A DNA stretch of 10,274 nt from assembly GCA_029858145.1 (NCBI GenBank), contig JAOUFP010000063.1, positions 1-10,274 on the forward strand, given 5' to 3'. A model generated the notes under the pieces. It was not told the DNA's origin. It saw only the letters and a program-made list of their open reading frames with translations, and made no database searches. The translations under genes and the position numbers were made by a program. The DNA comes from Nitrospirota bacterium. Lineage in GTDB: Bacteria > Nitrospirota > Thermodesulfovibrionia > Thermodesulfovibrionales > UBA6898. How positions within the stretch are numbered: the stretch's first letter is position 1; every line of letters begins with the position of its first letter. Shown here one piece after another: positions 1 to 7,214 of this stretch.

Positions 1-933
1 AGGGGAGCACCCGCGATAGGCATCGCAGCTGCCATGGGTATCGCCCTCGCTGCCCAGGATATAGAGGCCGATACATTCGAGAGTTTTACCGCTCAGCTCG
101 GTCCTGTTTGCAGCACCATGCTTTCGACAAGACCCACCGCAGTGAACATCCGGTGGGCGGTAGAAAGGCTCAGGAACTTTCTCGGGAAAAACCGCGACAA
201 CTCAATCACAAAGCTCAAGGAACTGCTGATAGCGGAGTCCCAAAAGATACTCGAAGAGGATATCCAAATAAACAGGGCGATCGGGGTCTGGGGCGCGCAA
301 TTCATCCGTGACGGCGACACCCTTCTGACTCACTGCAATGCCGGGTCACTCGCAACCGGCGGATATGGAACCGCCACAGCCCCTATGTTTATCGCCAAAG
401 AGCAGGGGAAACACTTCAGCGTCTTTGCGGATGAGACACGCCCCGTACTTCAGGGGGCAAGGCTCACCGCCTGGGAGCTCATGCAGGCGGATATCGACGT
501 GACGCTGATAACCGACAACGCAGCCGGCGCGTTCATGAAGAAGGGGCAGATAGATCTTGCTATTGTCGGCACCGACAGAACCGTGCTCAACGGCGATGTA
601 GCAAACAAGATCGGGACCTATACAGTTGCTGTTCTCTGTAAAGAGCATACTATCCCGTTTTATGTCGCTGCTCCCCTGAGCAGCGTTGATTTTTCCCTCC
701 CCTCAGGAGATCTTATCCCTATAGAGGAGAGGGAGCCGGAAGAAGTAACCAGTGTGTTCGGGAAATGCAGGATAGCCCCGGAAGGCGTAAAAGTCAGAAA
801 TCCGGCCTTTGACGTTACCCCCGCGAAGTATGTTACCGCGATCATAACGGAAAAGGGCGCATTCAGGCCACATGACCTGAAAGAGCTTGCAAACCCCTAT
901 GCTGATATAGAAAAACTGAGAATACACGCATGA
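1..933 (+). CDS. mtnA: S-methyl-5-thioribose-1-phosphate isomerase, 5' end outside window
   Basis: MtnA converts methylthioribose-1-phosphate to methylthioribulose-1-phosphate in the methionine salvage pathway, in the cytoplasm. The frame is open from base 1 and begins with RGAPAIGIAAA, a hallmark of the family N-terminal half. The ATG at 34 is therefore internal, and roughly 40 codons lie upstream of the window if the protein has the usual length of about 350 residues. Both catalytic residues known from the Bacillus enzyme are visible: the Cys in THCNAGSLATGG (334-336) and the Asp in VGTDRTVLNGDVANKIGTY (574-576). The second motif is usually GADRIAANGD, so this copy is slightly divergent. 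Related eIF2B-type sugar-phosphate isomerases share the fold, but the HCNAG and NGDVANKIGT motifs favour MtnA. It overlaps the next gene by 4 bases (ATGA), suggesting coupled translation. Confidence 0.93.
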   Translation, partial: RGAPAIGIAAAMGIALAAQDIEADTFESFTAQLGPVCSTMLSTRPTAVNIRWAVERLRNFLGKNRDNSITKLKELLIAESQKILEEDIQINRAIGVWGAQFIRDGDTLLTHCNAGSLATGGYGTATAPMFIAKEQGKHFSVFADETRPVLQGARLTAWELMQADIDVTLITDNAAGAFMKKGQIDLAIVGTDRTVLNGDVANKIGTYTVAVLCKEHTIPFYVAAPLSSVDFSLPSGDLIPIEEREPEEVTSVFGKCRIAPEGVKVRNPAFDVTPAKYVTAIITEKGAFRPHDLKELANPYADIEKLRIHA

Positions 934-1904
934 AAATGAAATTACAGGAAGTTTTTGACCTTTATGAAGAACAGCTCGGACTTGTAGAGTTCAGCATCAG
1001 GGAACTCTTCAGAAATAAAATCCCCTTTATTCCCCTGATAGGAAACTATATCATCTCCAGCGGCGGTAAAAGAATGAGGCCTCTTTTTCATCTGATCAGC
1101 GCCGATCTTGCGGGATACAAAGGGAACGCGCATATCGACATCGCCGGCATCATCGAATCAATACATACCGCTTCGCTGCTTCACGACGATGTCGTGGATA
1201 TGGCGGAAATCAGGAGAGGCAACCCTACCGCCAATTCCATCTGGGGCAACCAGATCGTTGTTCTGGTGGGAGACTTTTTGTACTCCAATGCCTTAAAAAC
1301 AGCGGTTATGCAAAAAAACCAGAAAATAATGGAAATCCTCTCCGGCGCCACCACCCGGATGACAGAAGGCGAATTGCTGCAGCTTAACCGGACAGGGAAT
1401 CCTGACATAACCGAACATGATTATATAGAGATCATTTCTGCAAAGACCGGGGCCCTTATCTCTGCTGCCTGCAGATTAGGCGCTGTTTTGGCGGAACTGC
1501 CGGAAGCCCAGGAAAACGCCCTGGCGCAGTTCGGCATGAAAACGGGAATTGTATTCCAGATGGCTGATGATATACTTGACTATATGGCGGATGAAAATGC
1601 ACTCGGCAAAAACCTCTGCAAGGATCTCGAAGAAGGCAAGATAACCTTGCCGTTGCTCAATCTCCTGACAGTAGCCGGAGAGGATGAGCGGAGCGAAATT
1701 AAACAGATCATCAGGGACTTTTCGGACAAAGGGATATCGAGAATCATGGCGCTCCTGCAGAAATACCGTTCAATCGAATTATCATTGCAAAAAGCCCGGT
1801 CCCTGCTCGATGAGGCCAGGTCCGAGCTATCTGCTTTCCCTGACGGTCAGGCGAAGGAAGCCTTGCTCGCACTTTCGGAATATTCACTGCAAAGAGAAAA
1901 ATAA
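930..1904 (+). CDS. Long-chain all-trans polyprenyl diphosphate synthase
   Basis: This trans-isoprenyl diphosphate synthase (324 residues) elongates an allylic diphosphate with isopentenyl diphosphate, most likely making the quinone side chain. The substrate motif GGKRMRP is at residues 45-51. The first Asp-rich motif, DDVVD, is at 86-90 and is followed by RRGNPTAN. The second, DDILD, is at 213-217 and is followed by GKNLCKDLEEGKITLPL. The residues four and five places before the first Asp motif are small (Ser and Ala). In this family bulky aromatic residues there stop the chain early, so a long product (heptaprenyl to nonaprenyl range) is likely, but the exact length cannot be read from sequence. 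The start is the ATG at 930, which overlaps the mtnA stop; a second ATG at 936 is equally possible. An ispB/hepT-type name would be plausible. Confidence 0.93.
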   Translation: MKMKLQEVFDLYEEQLGLVEFSIRELFRNKIPFIPLIGNYIISSGGKRMRPLFHLISADLAGYKGNAHIDIAGIIESIHTASLLHDDVVDMAEIRRGNPTANSIWGNQIVVLVGDFLYSNALKTAVMQKNQKIMEILSGATTRMTEGELLQLNRTGNPDITEHDYIEIISAKTGALISAACRLGAVLAELPEAQENALAQFGMKTGIVFQMADDILDYMADENALGKNLCKDLEEGKITLPLLNLLTVAGEDERSEIKQIIRDFSDKGISRIMALLQKYRSIELSLQKARSLLDEARSELSAFPDGQAKEALLALSEYSLQREK

Positions 1905-2411
1905 ATGCACAAACTCGTGGAACTTGCGAAAAAAACTGTTGAAGAGTATGTAAGAAACAGACATGAAATTTCCACGCCCGGAGAGCTTATCCCTGAAATG
2001 ACGGCTAAGGCAGGGGTCTTTGTAAGCATCAAGAAAAAAGGAAACCTGCGCGGGTGCATAGGAACCTTCATGCCGCATACTGAAAATGTCGCGCATGAAA
2101 TTATAAAGAATGCCATATCTGCCGCGACGCAGGACCCCCGCTTTGAACCGGTCAGAGAGGATGAGTTGAATGACCTGGAGTATTCTGTAGATGTGCTCAC
2201 TCCGCCCGAAAAGGTGGGCGACATCAGCGAGCTTGATCCGAAGAAATACGGCGTCATTGTCACGCATGGATCGCGGAAGGGACTTCTTCTTCCTGATCTG
2301 GAAGGCGTGGATTCGGTCGAAGAACAGTTACGGATAGCGAAAATGAAAGCCTGGATCGGTCCTGACGAGAAAGTCGACATCTTCCGTTTTACGGTCTCCA
2401 GGTACAGGTGA
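1905..2411 (+). CDS. AMMECR1-domain protein (AmmeMemoRadiSam system protein A type)
   Basis: The protein has 168 residues, nearly all of them one AMMECR1 domain. The family signature LRGCIG is at residues 48-53, within GVFVSIKKKGNLRGCIGTF. Later family features include SAATQDPRFEPV, with the usual acidic region after it, and a VIVTHGSRKGLLLPDLEG stretch. The biochemical role of AMMECR1 proteins is not established. In many bacteria and archaea the domain is encoded beside a MEMO1-type protein and a radical SAM protein; neither partner is in this window. The ATG directly follows the stop codon of the prenyl synthase gene (TAAATG), so translation is probably coupled and the gene is in the same transcript. 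No strong ribosome binding site is visible. Confidence 0.9.
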   Translation: MHKLVELAKKTVEEYVRNRHEISTPGELIPEMTAKAGVFVSIKKKGNLRGCIGTFMPHTENVAHEIIKNAISAATQDPRFEPVREDELNDLEYSVDVLTPPEKVGDISELDPKKYGVIVTHGSRKGLLLPDLEGVDSVEEQLRIAKMKAWIGPDEKVDIFRFTVSRYR

Positions 2412-2415
2412 TTTT

Positions 2416-2694
2416 ATGGCACAGGACACTCCGGAAGAGAATGCTGTCAGGACTTTCGCTGAAGGCGGAAAACTCAGGCTTTTCCTGATTGTTCTTCTCG
2501 TAGTTGCCGTCATCCTGGAAGGGTACTACATTCACCTCTTGCAGAAAAGGATAGAGGATCGGAACGACGAATTAACAAACATTTCGGTCCGGTTACAGTT
2601 TTTAAAGAGCGAAGGAGAGGCATTGAAGTCAGAGCTTACATCCGCTAAAAAGACAACAGGAGTCCCCGACAGTGGAAATACCCCTGAAAGGTAA
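2416..2694 (+). CDS. Small single-pass membrane protein with C-terminal coiled coil
   Basis: I do not recognise a named family. The 92-residue product has a polar N-terminus (1-19), one hydrophobic segment at about 20-40 (LRLFLIVLLVVAVILEGYYI), and a charged, Leu-spaced region at about 42-78 that looks like a short coiled coil. It ends in a flexible tail. No lipobox or signal cleavage site is evident, so it is probably an uncleaved inner membrane anchor, with the positive residues just before the helix favouring an N-in orientation. The topology resembles small division or envelope proteins such as FtsL/FtsB, but nothing specific supports that identity. The ATG lies four bases after the preceding stop. 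The 3' end overlaps the start of the DUF4388/J-domain gene by 23 bases, suggesting the two are co-expressed and possibly linked in function. Confidence 0.72.
   Translation: MAQDTPEENAVRTFAEGGKLRLFLIVLLVVAVILEGYYIHLLQKRIEDRNDELTNISVRLQFLKSEGEALKSELTSAKKTTGVPDSGNTPER
2658..2662 (+). promoter_or_regulatory. Ribosome binding site for the GTG-started DUF4388/J-domain gene
   Basis: AGGAG lies 9 bases upstream of the GTG at 2672, inside the end of the preceding reading frame. It selects this GTG, which puts the start immediately before the conserved DUF4388 beginning (PLKGNI). Confidence 0.7.
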
Positions 2695-4114
2695 TATCAA
2701 CAGCATAAGTCTCGTAAAAATTCTCGTCCAGCTCAACAGGAACGGAAAAACAGGCACGCTGAATCTTTCTACCCCCTCTTTCACAAAAACCATATACCTG
2801 AATGCAGGCGATGTTATTTTCGCTTCTTCGAACTATGCGGATGACCGGCTGGGAGAAATGCTCCTGAAGGCCGGCACCATAACGGTTGAACAGTACGACA
2901 AATCTGTAGAAATCCTGACGTCCACGGGAAAAAGGCAGGGTGCCATTCTCGTTGAACTCGGGTGTCTTACCCCGAAGGAGCTTTTCCGGGGACTCAAGTA
3001 CCAGGTGAACGAGATCATTCAAAGCATGTTCATGCTGGAAGACGCGGAATACGAATTCAGAGAAGGCGACATTCCTTCCCAGGAAGTCATTTCGCTGAAA
3101 ATGAGCATGGGGAACCTGATTTATGCCGGAGTAAACAAGATTGTCAACTGGACGAGGATTCGAAATGTAATGCCGGATACCGGTTCTGTCCTTAAGCTCA
3201 GTGAAGACCCGCTCAGCCTTTTTCAGGAGATTGAGCTGAGTTCGCAGGATAAAAAAATTCTCTCCCTTATCGATGGAAAAAAAACCATTAAAGAGATCAT
3301 TGACAGTTCCTGGATGGGCTCCTTCGAGGCATTGAAAATTCTCTATGTCCTTTGGTCCATTGGAATGATCGAGGAAGCCGCCGGACAGAAAGAAACCCTG
3401 GACGCTGAAGAGACCGCGGCACTGGAGGAAATTCTCAGGCCCCTTTCCGAGGAAGAAGAAACCATGCTCGCAAAGATCAATTCGCTCTACTTCTCACTCG
3501 GGAACCTCACAATGCATGAACTCCTTGAGGTTGACGAAACTTCTGACAGCGAAAAGGTAAAGAAAAACTATTACCGCCTTGCCAAGGAATATCATCCTGA
3601 CAGGCATCTCACCTTTACCGGCCCTGACACAAAGAAGAAGCTGACCACAATATTTGATGCCATTACAAAGGCATACAGCACCTTAAGGGATGAGACCCTC
3701 AGGACCGAATATTTCCAGTCCCTCGTCGCTCCGAAAGCAGAGTCAGCACCTCAGGAAAGCGTGCGGGCAGAAGACCAATTTAAAAAAGGCATCGCAGAAT
3801 TTAAGACAGGGAACTTCTGGGGTGCGATTGATCACTTTAAATGGGCAATAAAATTGAACCCGGAACAGACAGGTTATCTGAGTTATCTTTCCCTGGCTTA
3901 CTCTAAAGTCCCCGGCAAGCTGAAAGAAGCTGAAGAGGCGCTTCATCAGGCGATCAAACTGGAGCCCTTCAATGCAGACCTCCATGCAAACCTCGGACTT
4001 ATCTACATGAAAGCAGGCTTGAAAAAAAGGGCTCATACCAGCTTCCAGAAGGCTTTAAAGATCGACCCACATCATGACAAGGCCCGGAAAGGGCTTGAAC
4101 AGACAAAAGCCTAG
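2672..4114 (+). CDS. DUF4388 + J-domain + TPR protein, stop codon supplied by the insertion element
   Basis: This three-part protein has 480 residues. Residues 1 to about 130 form a DUF4388 (PatA N-terminal-like) domain: LKGNINSISLVKILVQL, then a GTLNLS strand and an IYLNAGDVIFA segment. A helical linker follows. Residues about 279-350 form a J domain with the HPD motif at 308-310 (KEYHPDRH), the residues that stimulate the ATPase of DnaK-type chaperones. Residues about 365-470 hold three TPR-like units, with sequences such as FKTGNFWGAIDHFKWAIKLN and NLGLIYMKAGLKKRAHTSFQ. It is likely a cytoplasmic co-chaperone or assembly factor; DUF4388 is common in signalling and gliding-type proteins, but its ligand is unknown. 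The start is GTG, chosen by the upstream AGGAG. The TAG at 4112-4114 lies inside the left inverted repeat of the IS1380-like element, so the original C-terminus may have been a little longer. Confidence 0.9.
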   Translation: MEIPLKGNINSISLVKILVQLNRNGKTGTLNLSTPSFTKTIYLNAGDVIFASSNYADDRLGEMLLKAGTITVEQYDKSVEILTSTGKRQGAILVELGCLTPKELFRGLKYQVNEIIQSMFMLEDAEYEFREGDIPSQEVISLKMSMGNLIYAGVNKIVNWTRIRNVMPDTGSVLKLSEDPLSLFQEIELSSQDKKILSLIDGKKTIKEIIDSSWMGSFEALKILYVLWSIGMIEEAAGQKETLDAEETAALEEILRPLSEEEETMLAKINSLYFSLGNLTMHELLEVDETSDSEKVKKNYYRLAKEYHPDRHLTFTGPDTKKKLTTIFDAITKAYSTLRDETLRTEYFQSLVAPKAESAPQESVRAEDQFKKGIAEFKTGNFWGAIDHFKWAIKLNPEQTGYLSYLSLAYSKVPGKLKEAEEALHQAIKLEPFNADLHANLGLIYMKAGLKKRAHTSFQKALKIDPHHDKARKGLEQTKA

Positions 4115-4133
4115 CCCATATAATTCATAAATA
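4112..4133 (+). repeat. Left terminal inverted repeat of the IS1380-like element
   Basis: The 22 bases begin TAGCCCATAT and continue ATTCATAAATA. They match the reverse complement of 5541-5562 at 20 of 22 positions, with differences at the 8th and 21st bases. The first three bases are the TAG stop codon of the J-domain/TPR gene. Confidence 0.85.
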
Positions 4134-4223
4134 ACCCCAATAAAAAAAAGAGCCAACTCACCTGAAACCTTTGGTATTATTGATTCTGCGAAGAACAAAA
4201 TCCAAAGAAAGGGAGCCGGCTAT

Positions 4224-5354
4224 ATGACAGAGTGTATCACAGAGCAACTGAACTTTTCATTCTTTCGGAAGCGTCAACTGGCGGTAGATTTTGAGGGAGG
4301 GAGATCACCTCTGATGCGGGGCTGCTGTTGATCCGGCGGGCGGATGATAGCCTGCGCCTAGCGGAAGGAATTGCTGGTTGCGTAAAGGATCGCCGTGACA
4401 GCCGGTATGCTGATCACAGCATGGTGGAACTGCTGCGGCAGAGGATCTACCAGGTTGTTGCAGGTTTGAGGACTGCAACGATGCCACCCTTCTGAGGAAA
4501 GACCCGGCGCTGAAAGCGGCGTGTGACCGGCTGCTCAGCGATGACAATCTTGCTTCTCAGCCAACGCTGTCACGGCTTGAGAACTCCGTAACAACAAGGG
4601 ACCTCTACCGGATGGCAGAGCAGTTTCTTCACCTGTATATCCGGAGGAACAAGAAGCGGAAACCGAAGCGGATTATTCCGGACCTTGATGGCACCGATGA
4701 TCCTACATACGGCAATCAGCAGTTGACTTTCTTCCACGGCTGCTACGATCAATATATGTACCATCCGCTGGTGATCTATGATGCTGATACGGGGGAAATG
4801 ATGTGCTTGAGCAGATGATTGCCGATCTCCTTGAGACAGCCCGTAGGCAGTACGAGGAGACCCGGAAGAAACAGAGACTCTTTACCGAGGGGAAATATCA
4901 GGCCAAGAGCCGGGACAGGAAGCGAAGGGTCATTATGAAGGCCGAATGGCTGCCGCAGGGACCCAACAGTCGTTTTGCGGTGACGAATCTCTCAATGAAT
5001 ACCCAGCAGGCATATGAGTTCTACACCGAACGCCGCGGCACCTGCGAGGCAAGAATTGATGAGTTCAAGAACGGATTAAAGGCAGACCTACTGAGCTGTC
5101 ACCGGTTTTTTGCCGACGAGCTCCGGCTCTTTCTGCATATGGCTGCCTATTGGCTCGTGTTGAGACTCAGAGAGGCCCTTGCAAAGACAGAGCTTGCCTC
5201 GATGCAGATCCAGCAACTGCGGCTCAGACTGTTGAAGATTGGCGGGCAGGTAATCCAGTCCGCTCGGCGGGTGTGGTTCCGGCTGGCAAGTGGATGTCCC
5301 TGGCAAGACATCTTCGTCCTCGCCCACCGACGGCTTCAAGCCGATTTCTGCTGA
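4224..5354 (+). pseudogene. IS1380-family transposase, two frameshifts and an internal deletion
   Basis: The ATG at 4224, preceded by AAAGGGAG, opens MTECITEQLNFSFF and reaches VDFEGG. A base is missing near 4293-4302; the correct reading resumes as EITSDAGLLLIRR from 4301. A second base is missing near 4464-4467, where GYEDCNDA is expected, and reading resumes at EDCNDATLL from 4468. This frame carries the first catalytic Asp region (PDLDGTDDPTYGNQQLTFF, about 4681-4735) and ends at 4818. At about 4800 the sequence jumps from DADTGEM to LEQMIADLLE in the third frame. This skips the central part of the family, about 80-90 residues, where the second catalytic Asp lies. The C-terminal part to 5354 keeps the YTERRGTCEARIDEFKNG region with the catalytic Glu and the family ending LAHRRL. 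The parts cannot make an active DDE transposase. Confidence 0.85.
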
Positions 5355-5540
5355 CCGATATCGCTGTTAAACAACGACGATAGGATCTTCAAGGGGGCGG
5401 TGCGTTCTGAATCCAAGAAAATCGGCTCGAACAAACAATATTGGTGTTAACGATCTTCTCCGTGAGCTCAACTCTGATCTCTCACAAGATGCCGTACCCA
5501 ATCACCGCCGCCTCTACACAAAAAATTCCCTTGACCAGCG
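5355..5540. other. Non-coding 3' part of the IS1380-like element
   Basis: About 185 bases between the transposase stop and the right inverted repeat. No reading frame, tRNA-like fold or other gene is apparent. A non-coding tail of this kind is usual in the family. Confidence 0.6.
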
Positions 5541-5562
5541 TGTTTATGAATTATGTGGGCTA
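5541..5562 (-). repeat. Right terminal inverted repeat of the IS1380-like element
   Basis: Read on the minus strand the 22 bases begin TAGCCCACAT and continue ATTCATAAACA, pairing with 4112-4133 at 20 of 22 positions. The next bases outward are AAAG (5563-5566). Confidence 0.85.
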
Positions 5563-5566
5563 AAAG
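5563..5566. repeat. Possible target-site duplication AAAG (partner at 4106-4109)
   Basis: AAAG follows the right inverted repeat, and the same four bases occur at 4106-4109, two bases before the left repeat as aligned (just outside CCTAGCCC). A 4-base duplication fits the family. The match is short and A-rich, and the right end would need to have lost the two terminal bases, so this is only suggestive. Confidence 0.35.
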
Positions 5567-5688
5567 TGGTGAATTTCCGCTTGTCGGGAATGACAGAATT
5601 CTGTGAATTTATTTATGGGACAGCACACTAGTCAGGCAGTACAGCAGGCAAAAAACCTTCCCGTTATTTCAGGTCTGCTGCGCACGTT
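5563..5688. other. Intergenic remnant between the IS and the moaC stop
   Basis: About 126 bases with no gene and no hairpin followed by a T-run on either strand. It contains a perfect 12-base palindrome, ACAGAATTCTGT (5593-5604), and a weak 6-base inverted pair, CAGCAG/CTGCTG (5642-5647 with 5675-5680). Neither reads as a rho-independent terminator. Its first part, through 5631, would extend the J-domain/TPR reading frame if the insertion element were removed. Confidence 0.5.
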
Positions 5689-6162
5689 TCAACGCCTGAA
5701 GACGCCGCTTTTGCCGCCCTTTTTCTCGACCAGCATTATATCGGAAATAATCATGCCCCTGTCGGCTGATTTGCACATATCATAAATCGTAAGAGCCGCT
5801 GCAGAGACAGCGGTAAGCGCCTCCATCTCGACCCCGGTCTGACCGGTCACTCTGACTCTGGAGTCAATCTGTATCCCGCTGCGCTTGGTATCGATCGCAA
5901 AATCGATGGTGACCGAGGCAATACTCAAAGGATGACACATCGGGATCAGCTCCGCGGTTTTTTTTGCCGCCATAATACCCGCCACCCTGGCGACACCGAG
6001 AACGTCACCCTTGGCTATCCCGCCCTCCCTGATCAATCTCAAGGTAGACTTTTTCATCGAGACAAACCCGCGGGCAACCGCTTCTCTCGCGGCAAAAGGC
6101 TTCTCCGAGACGTCCACCATCCGCGCCTTCCCGTTCTTATCAAAGTGAGTGAGTCCGGTCAT
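5689..6162 (-). CDS. moaC: Cyclic pyranopterin monophosphate synthase MoaC
   Basis: MoaC (157 residues) converts 3',8-cyclo-7,8-dihydro-GTP, made by MoaA, to cyclic pyranopterin monophosphate, the first isolable molybdenum cofactor precursor, in the cytoplasm. The active-site residues known from E. coli MoaC fall at the same numbers here: Lys51, His77 (in PMCHPLS), Asp128 and Lys131 (in IYDMCK). The GVEMEALTAVS motif is at 110-120. The protein has the normal full length, beginning MTGLTHFDKNGKARMVDVS. The ATG overlaps the moaA stop as ATGA, so translation is probably coupled to moaA and two consecutive enzymes are made together. The gene is the last of the minus-strand cluster and ends 126 bases from the insertion element. 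Confidence 0.97.
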   Translation of the reverse strand: MTGLTHFDKNGKARMVDVSEKPFAAREAVARGFVSMKKSTLRLIREGGIAKGDVLGVARVAGIMAAKKTAELIPMCHPLSIASVTIDFAIDTKRSGIQIDSRVRVTGQTGVEMEALTAVSAAALTIYDMCKSADRGMIISDIMLVEKKGGKSGVFRR

Positions 6163-7214
6163 CCGCCAATCTTCGGCATAGGTCTTTTCTGCACATTATG
6201 ACTGATCAGAGACCGCTCACCCTGCTCACCTGCTTCGGCAGCGTGCGCCACGGTCATTTTCCCGGCATCCTGACGGCTGCCCATTTCGTGCCCCTGCGGC
6301 TTCACCGCAATCGACAGCCTGAGTAACCGTTCGATTTCATCATCAGTAGCCCCGCTCCTGATTGCCGATTTGAGATCAATCTCAGTTTCTGAGAACAGGC
6401 AGGGCCTTAATTTCCCGTCAGCCGTGAGCCTTAAGCGGTTACAATCAAAACAAAAATGATGAGTGAGCGCACTGATAAATCCTATGACGCCTTTTGCGCC
6501 TTTGAACCTGAAATATTTCGAAGGGCCGTTTTTTCTGATGCGCACCGGGGTCAAAGGACCCAGCGGTGCGATAATCTTCCTGATCTCATCCGTGGTCATA
6601 TATTTCCCGGGACTCCAGAAATCAAGATCGGCGGAAGGCATGCATTCTATAAACCGAACCTGATATTCAGTATCGAGGGTCATCCTGGCAAAATCTGATA
6701 TCTCGTCATCATTGATGCCCCTCATCGGCACCATGTTTATCTTCACCGGTTTAAGCCCCGCCCGTTTTGCAGCCTCAAGTCCTTTCAGTACAGACGCAAG
6801 CTCTCCCCCGCGCGTTATCTGCCTGTATCGTTCTTCTTTGAGTGAATCAAGGCTCACGTTGACCCTGTCGAGTCCTGCTTCAGCGATCCTGTGCGCAAAC
6901 TTTTCAAGAAAAATCCCGTTGGTTGTCATGCTGAGGTCTTTTATGCCCTGAATATTTTTGAGTGAAGCAATGAGAAAAACGATATTTCTCCTGGTGAGCG
7001 GTTCTCCTCCGGTCAGTCTAATTTTCGACACTCCGAGACGGGCGGCAACTGCAGCGATCCTTGCAATCTCTTCGTATCTGAGGATGTCCCTATGCATTGC
7101 CGGGCATACGCCTTCAGAAGGCATGCAATAGAGACATCTCAAATTGCATCGGTCAGTTATAGAAATCCTCAGATAATCGATCGTTCTGAGAAATCTGTCC
7201 CTCAGACCATTCAT
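6159..7214 (-). CDS. moaA: GTP 3',8-cyclase MoaA (radical SAM)
   Basis: MoaA (351 residues) uses S-adenosylmethionine and two 4Fe-4S clusters to cyclise GTP, the first step of molybdenum cofactor synthesis. The radical SAM cluster motif is Cys23, Cys27 and Cys30 (CNLRCLYC), followed by the SAM-binding GGEP at 69-72. The C-terminal cluster that binds GTP uses Cys255, Cys258 and Cys272 (FCFDCNRLRLTADGKLRPC). The chain ends in the essential Gly-Gly tail (PMPKIGG). Between KPQGHE (305-310) and this tail is a stretch about 25 residues longer than in E. coli MoaA, polar and Ala/Glu-rich. The ATG at 7214 shares a base with the cpoB stop (TAATG), so moaA is read in the same transcript as the Tol-Pal genes. 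No strong ribosome binding site is seen. Confidence 0.97.
   Translation of the reverse strand: MNGLRDRFLRTIDYLRISITDRCNLRCLYCMPSEGVCPAMHRDILRYEEIARIAAVAARLGVSKIRLTGGEPLTRRNIVFLIASLKNIQGIKDLSMTTNGIFLEKFAHRIAEAGLDRVNVSLDSLKEERYRQITRGGELASVLKGLEAAKRAGLKPVKINMVPMRGINDDEISDFARMTLDTEYQVRFIECMPSADLDFWSPGKYMTTDEIRKIIAPLGPLTPVRIRKNGPSKYFRFKGAKGVIGFISALTHHFCFDCNRLRLTADGKLRPCLFSETEIDLKSAIRSGATDDEIERLLRLSIAVKPQGHEMGSRQDAGKMTVAHAAEAGEQGERSLISHNVQKRPMPKIGG

Larger units (their letters stand above)
4112..5562 (+). mobile_element. Degenerate IS1380-like insertion sequence
   Basis: The element is about 1.45 kb, bounded by matching inverted ends at 4112-4133 and 5541-5562, and contains one broken IS1380-type transposase read on the plus strand. 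Intact members of this family are about 1.7 kb. The shortfall of roughly 250 bp agrees with the internal deletion seen in the transposase near 4800. It sits exactly between the convergent clusters, in the 3' end of the J-domain/TPR gene. The true outer ends may extend one or two bases further, because family ends usually start with CC and the left end reads CCTAGCCC from 4110. It cannot transpose by itself, but could still be moved by a related intact transposase if one exists elsewhere in the genome. Confidence 0.8.

Noticed and set aside
1847..2380. Minus-strand open frame of 177 codons opposite the AMMECR1 gene
   Set aside because: The Ser/Phe-rich translation is typical of a reverse-strand shadow, while the plus frame has the LRGCIG signature and operon-like spacing.
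1905..2411. A full three-gene AmmeMemoRadiSam system
   Set aside because: Only the AMMECR1 component is present; the neighbours are a prenyl synthase and a membrane protein, with no MEMO1-type or radical SAM partner adjacent (MoaA is a different radical SAM family).
4305..4547. Open frame of 80 codons on the minus strand inside the insertion element
   Set aside because: It lies antisense to recognisable transposase sequence and shows no protein-like pattern; it is a shadow of the pseudogene.
4803..5354. Stand-alone 183-residue gene in the second half of the insertion element
   Set aside because: It is the C-terminal part of the broken transposase, without start context or the first catalytic motifs, so it is part of the pseudogene and not an independent gene.
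5593..5604. Perfect 12-base palindrome ACAGAATTCTGT between the IS and moaC, considered as terminator or operator
   Set aside because: It has no loop and no following T-run, so it does not form a terminator. A single 12-base palindrome far from any promoter is weak evidence for a regulator site, and it may once have been coding.
5603..5619. AT-rich segment resembling a second copy of the IS right end (minus strand TCCCATAAATAAATTCA)
   Set aside because: It matches the left inverted repeat only with gaps and in AT-rich bases; the repeat at 5541-5562 matches 20/22 without gaps and is the better end.
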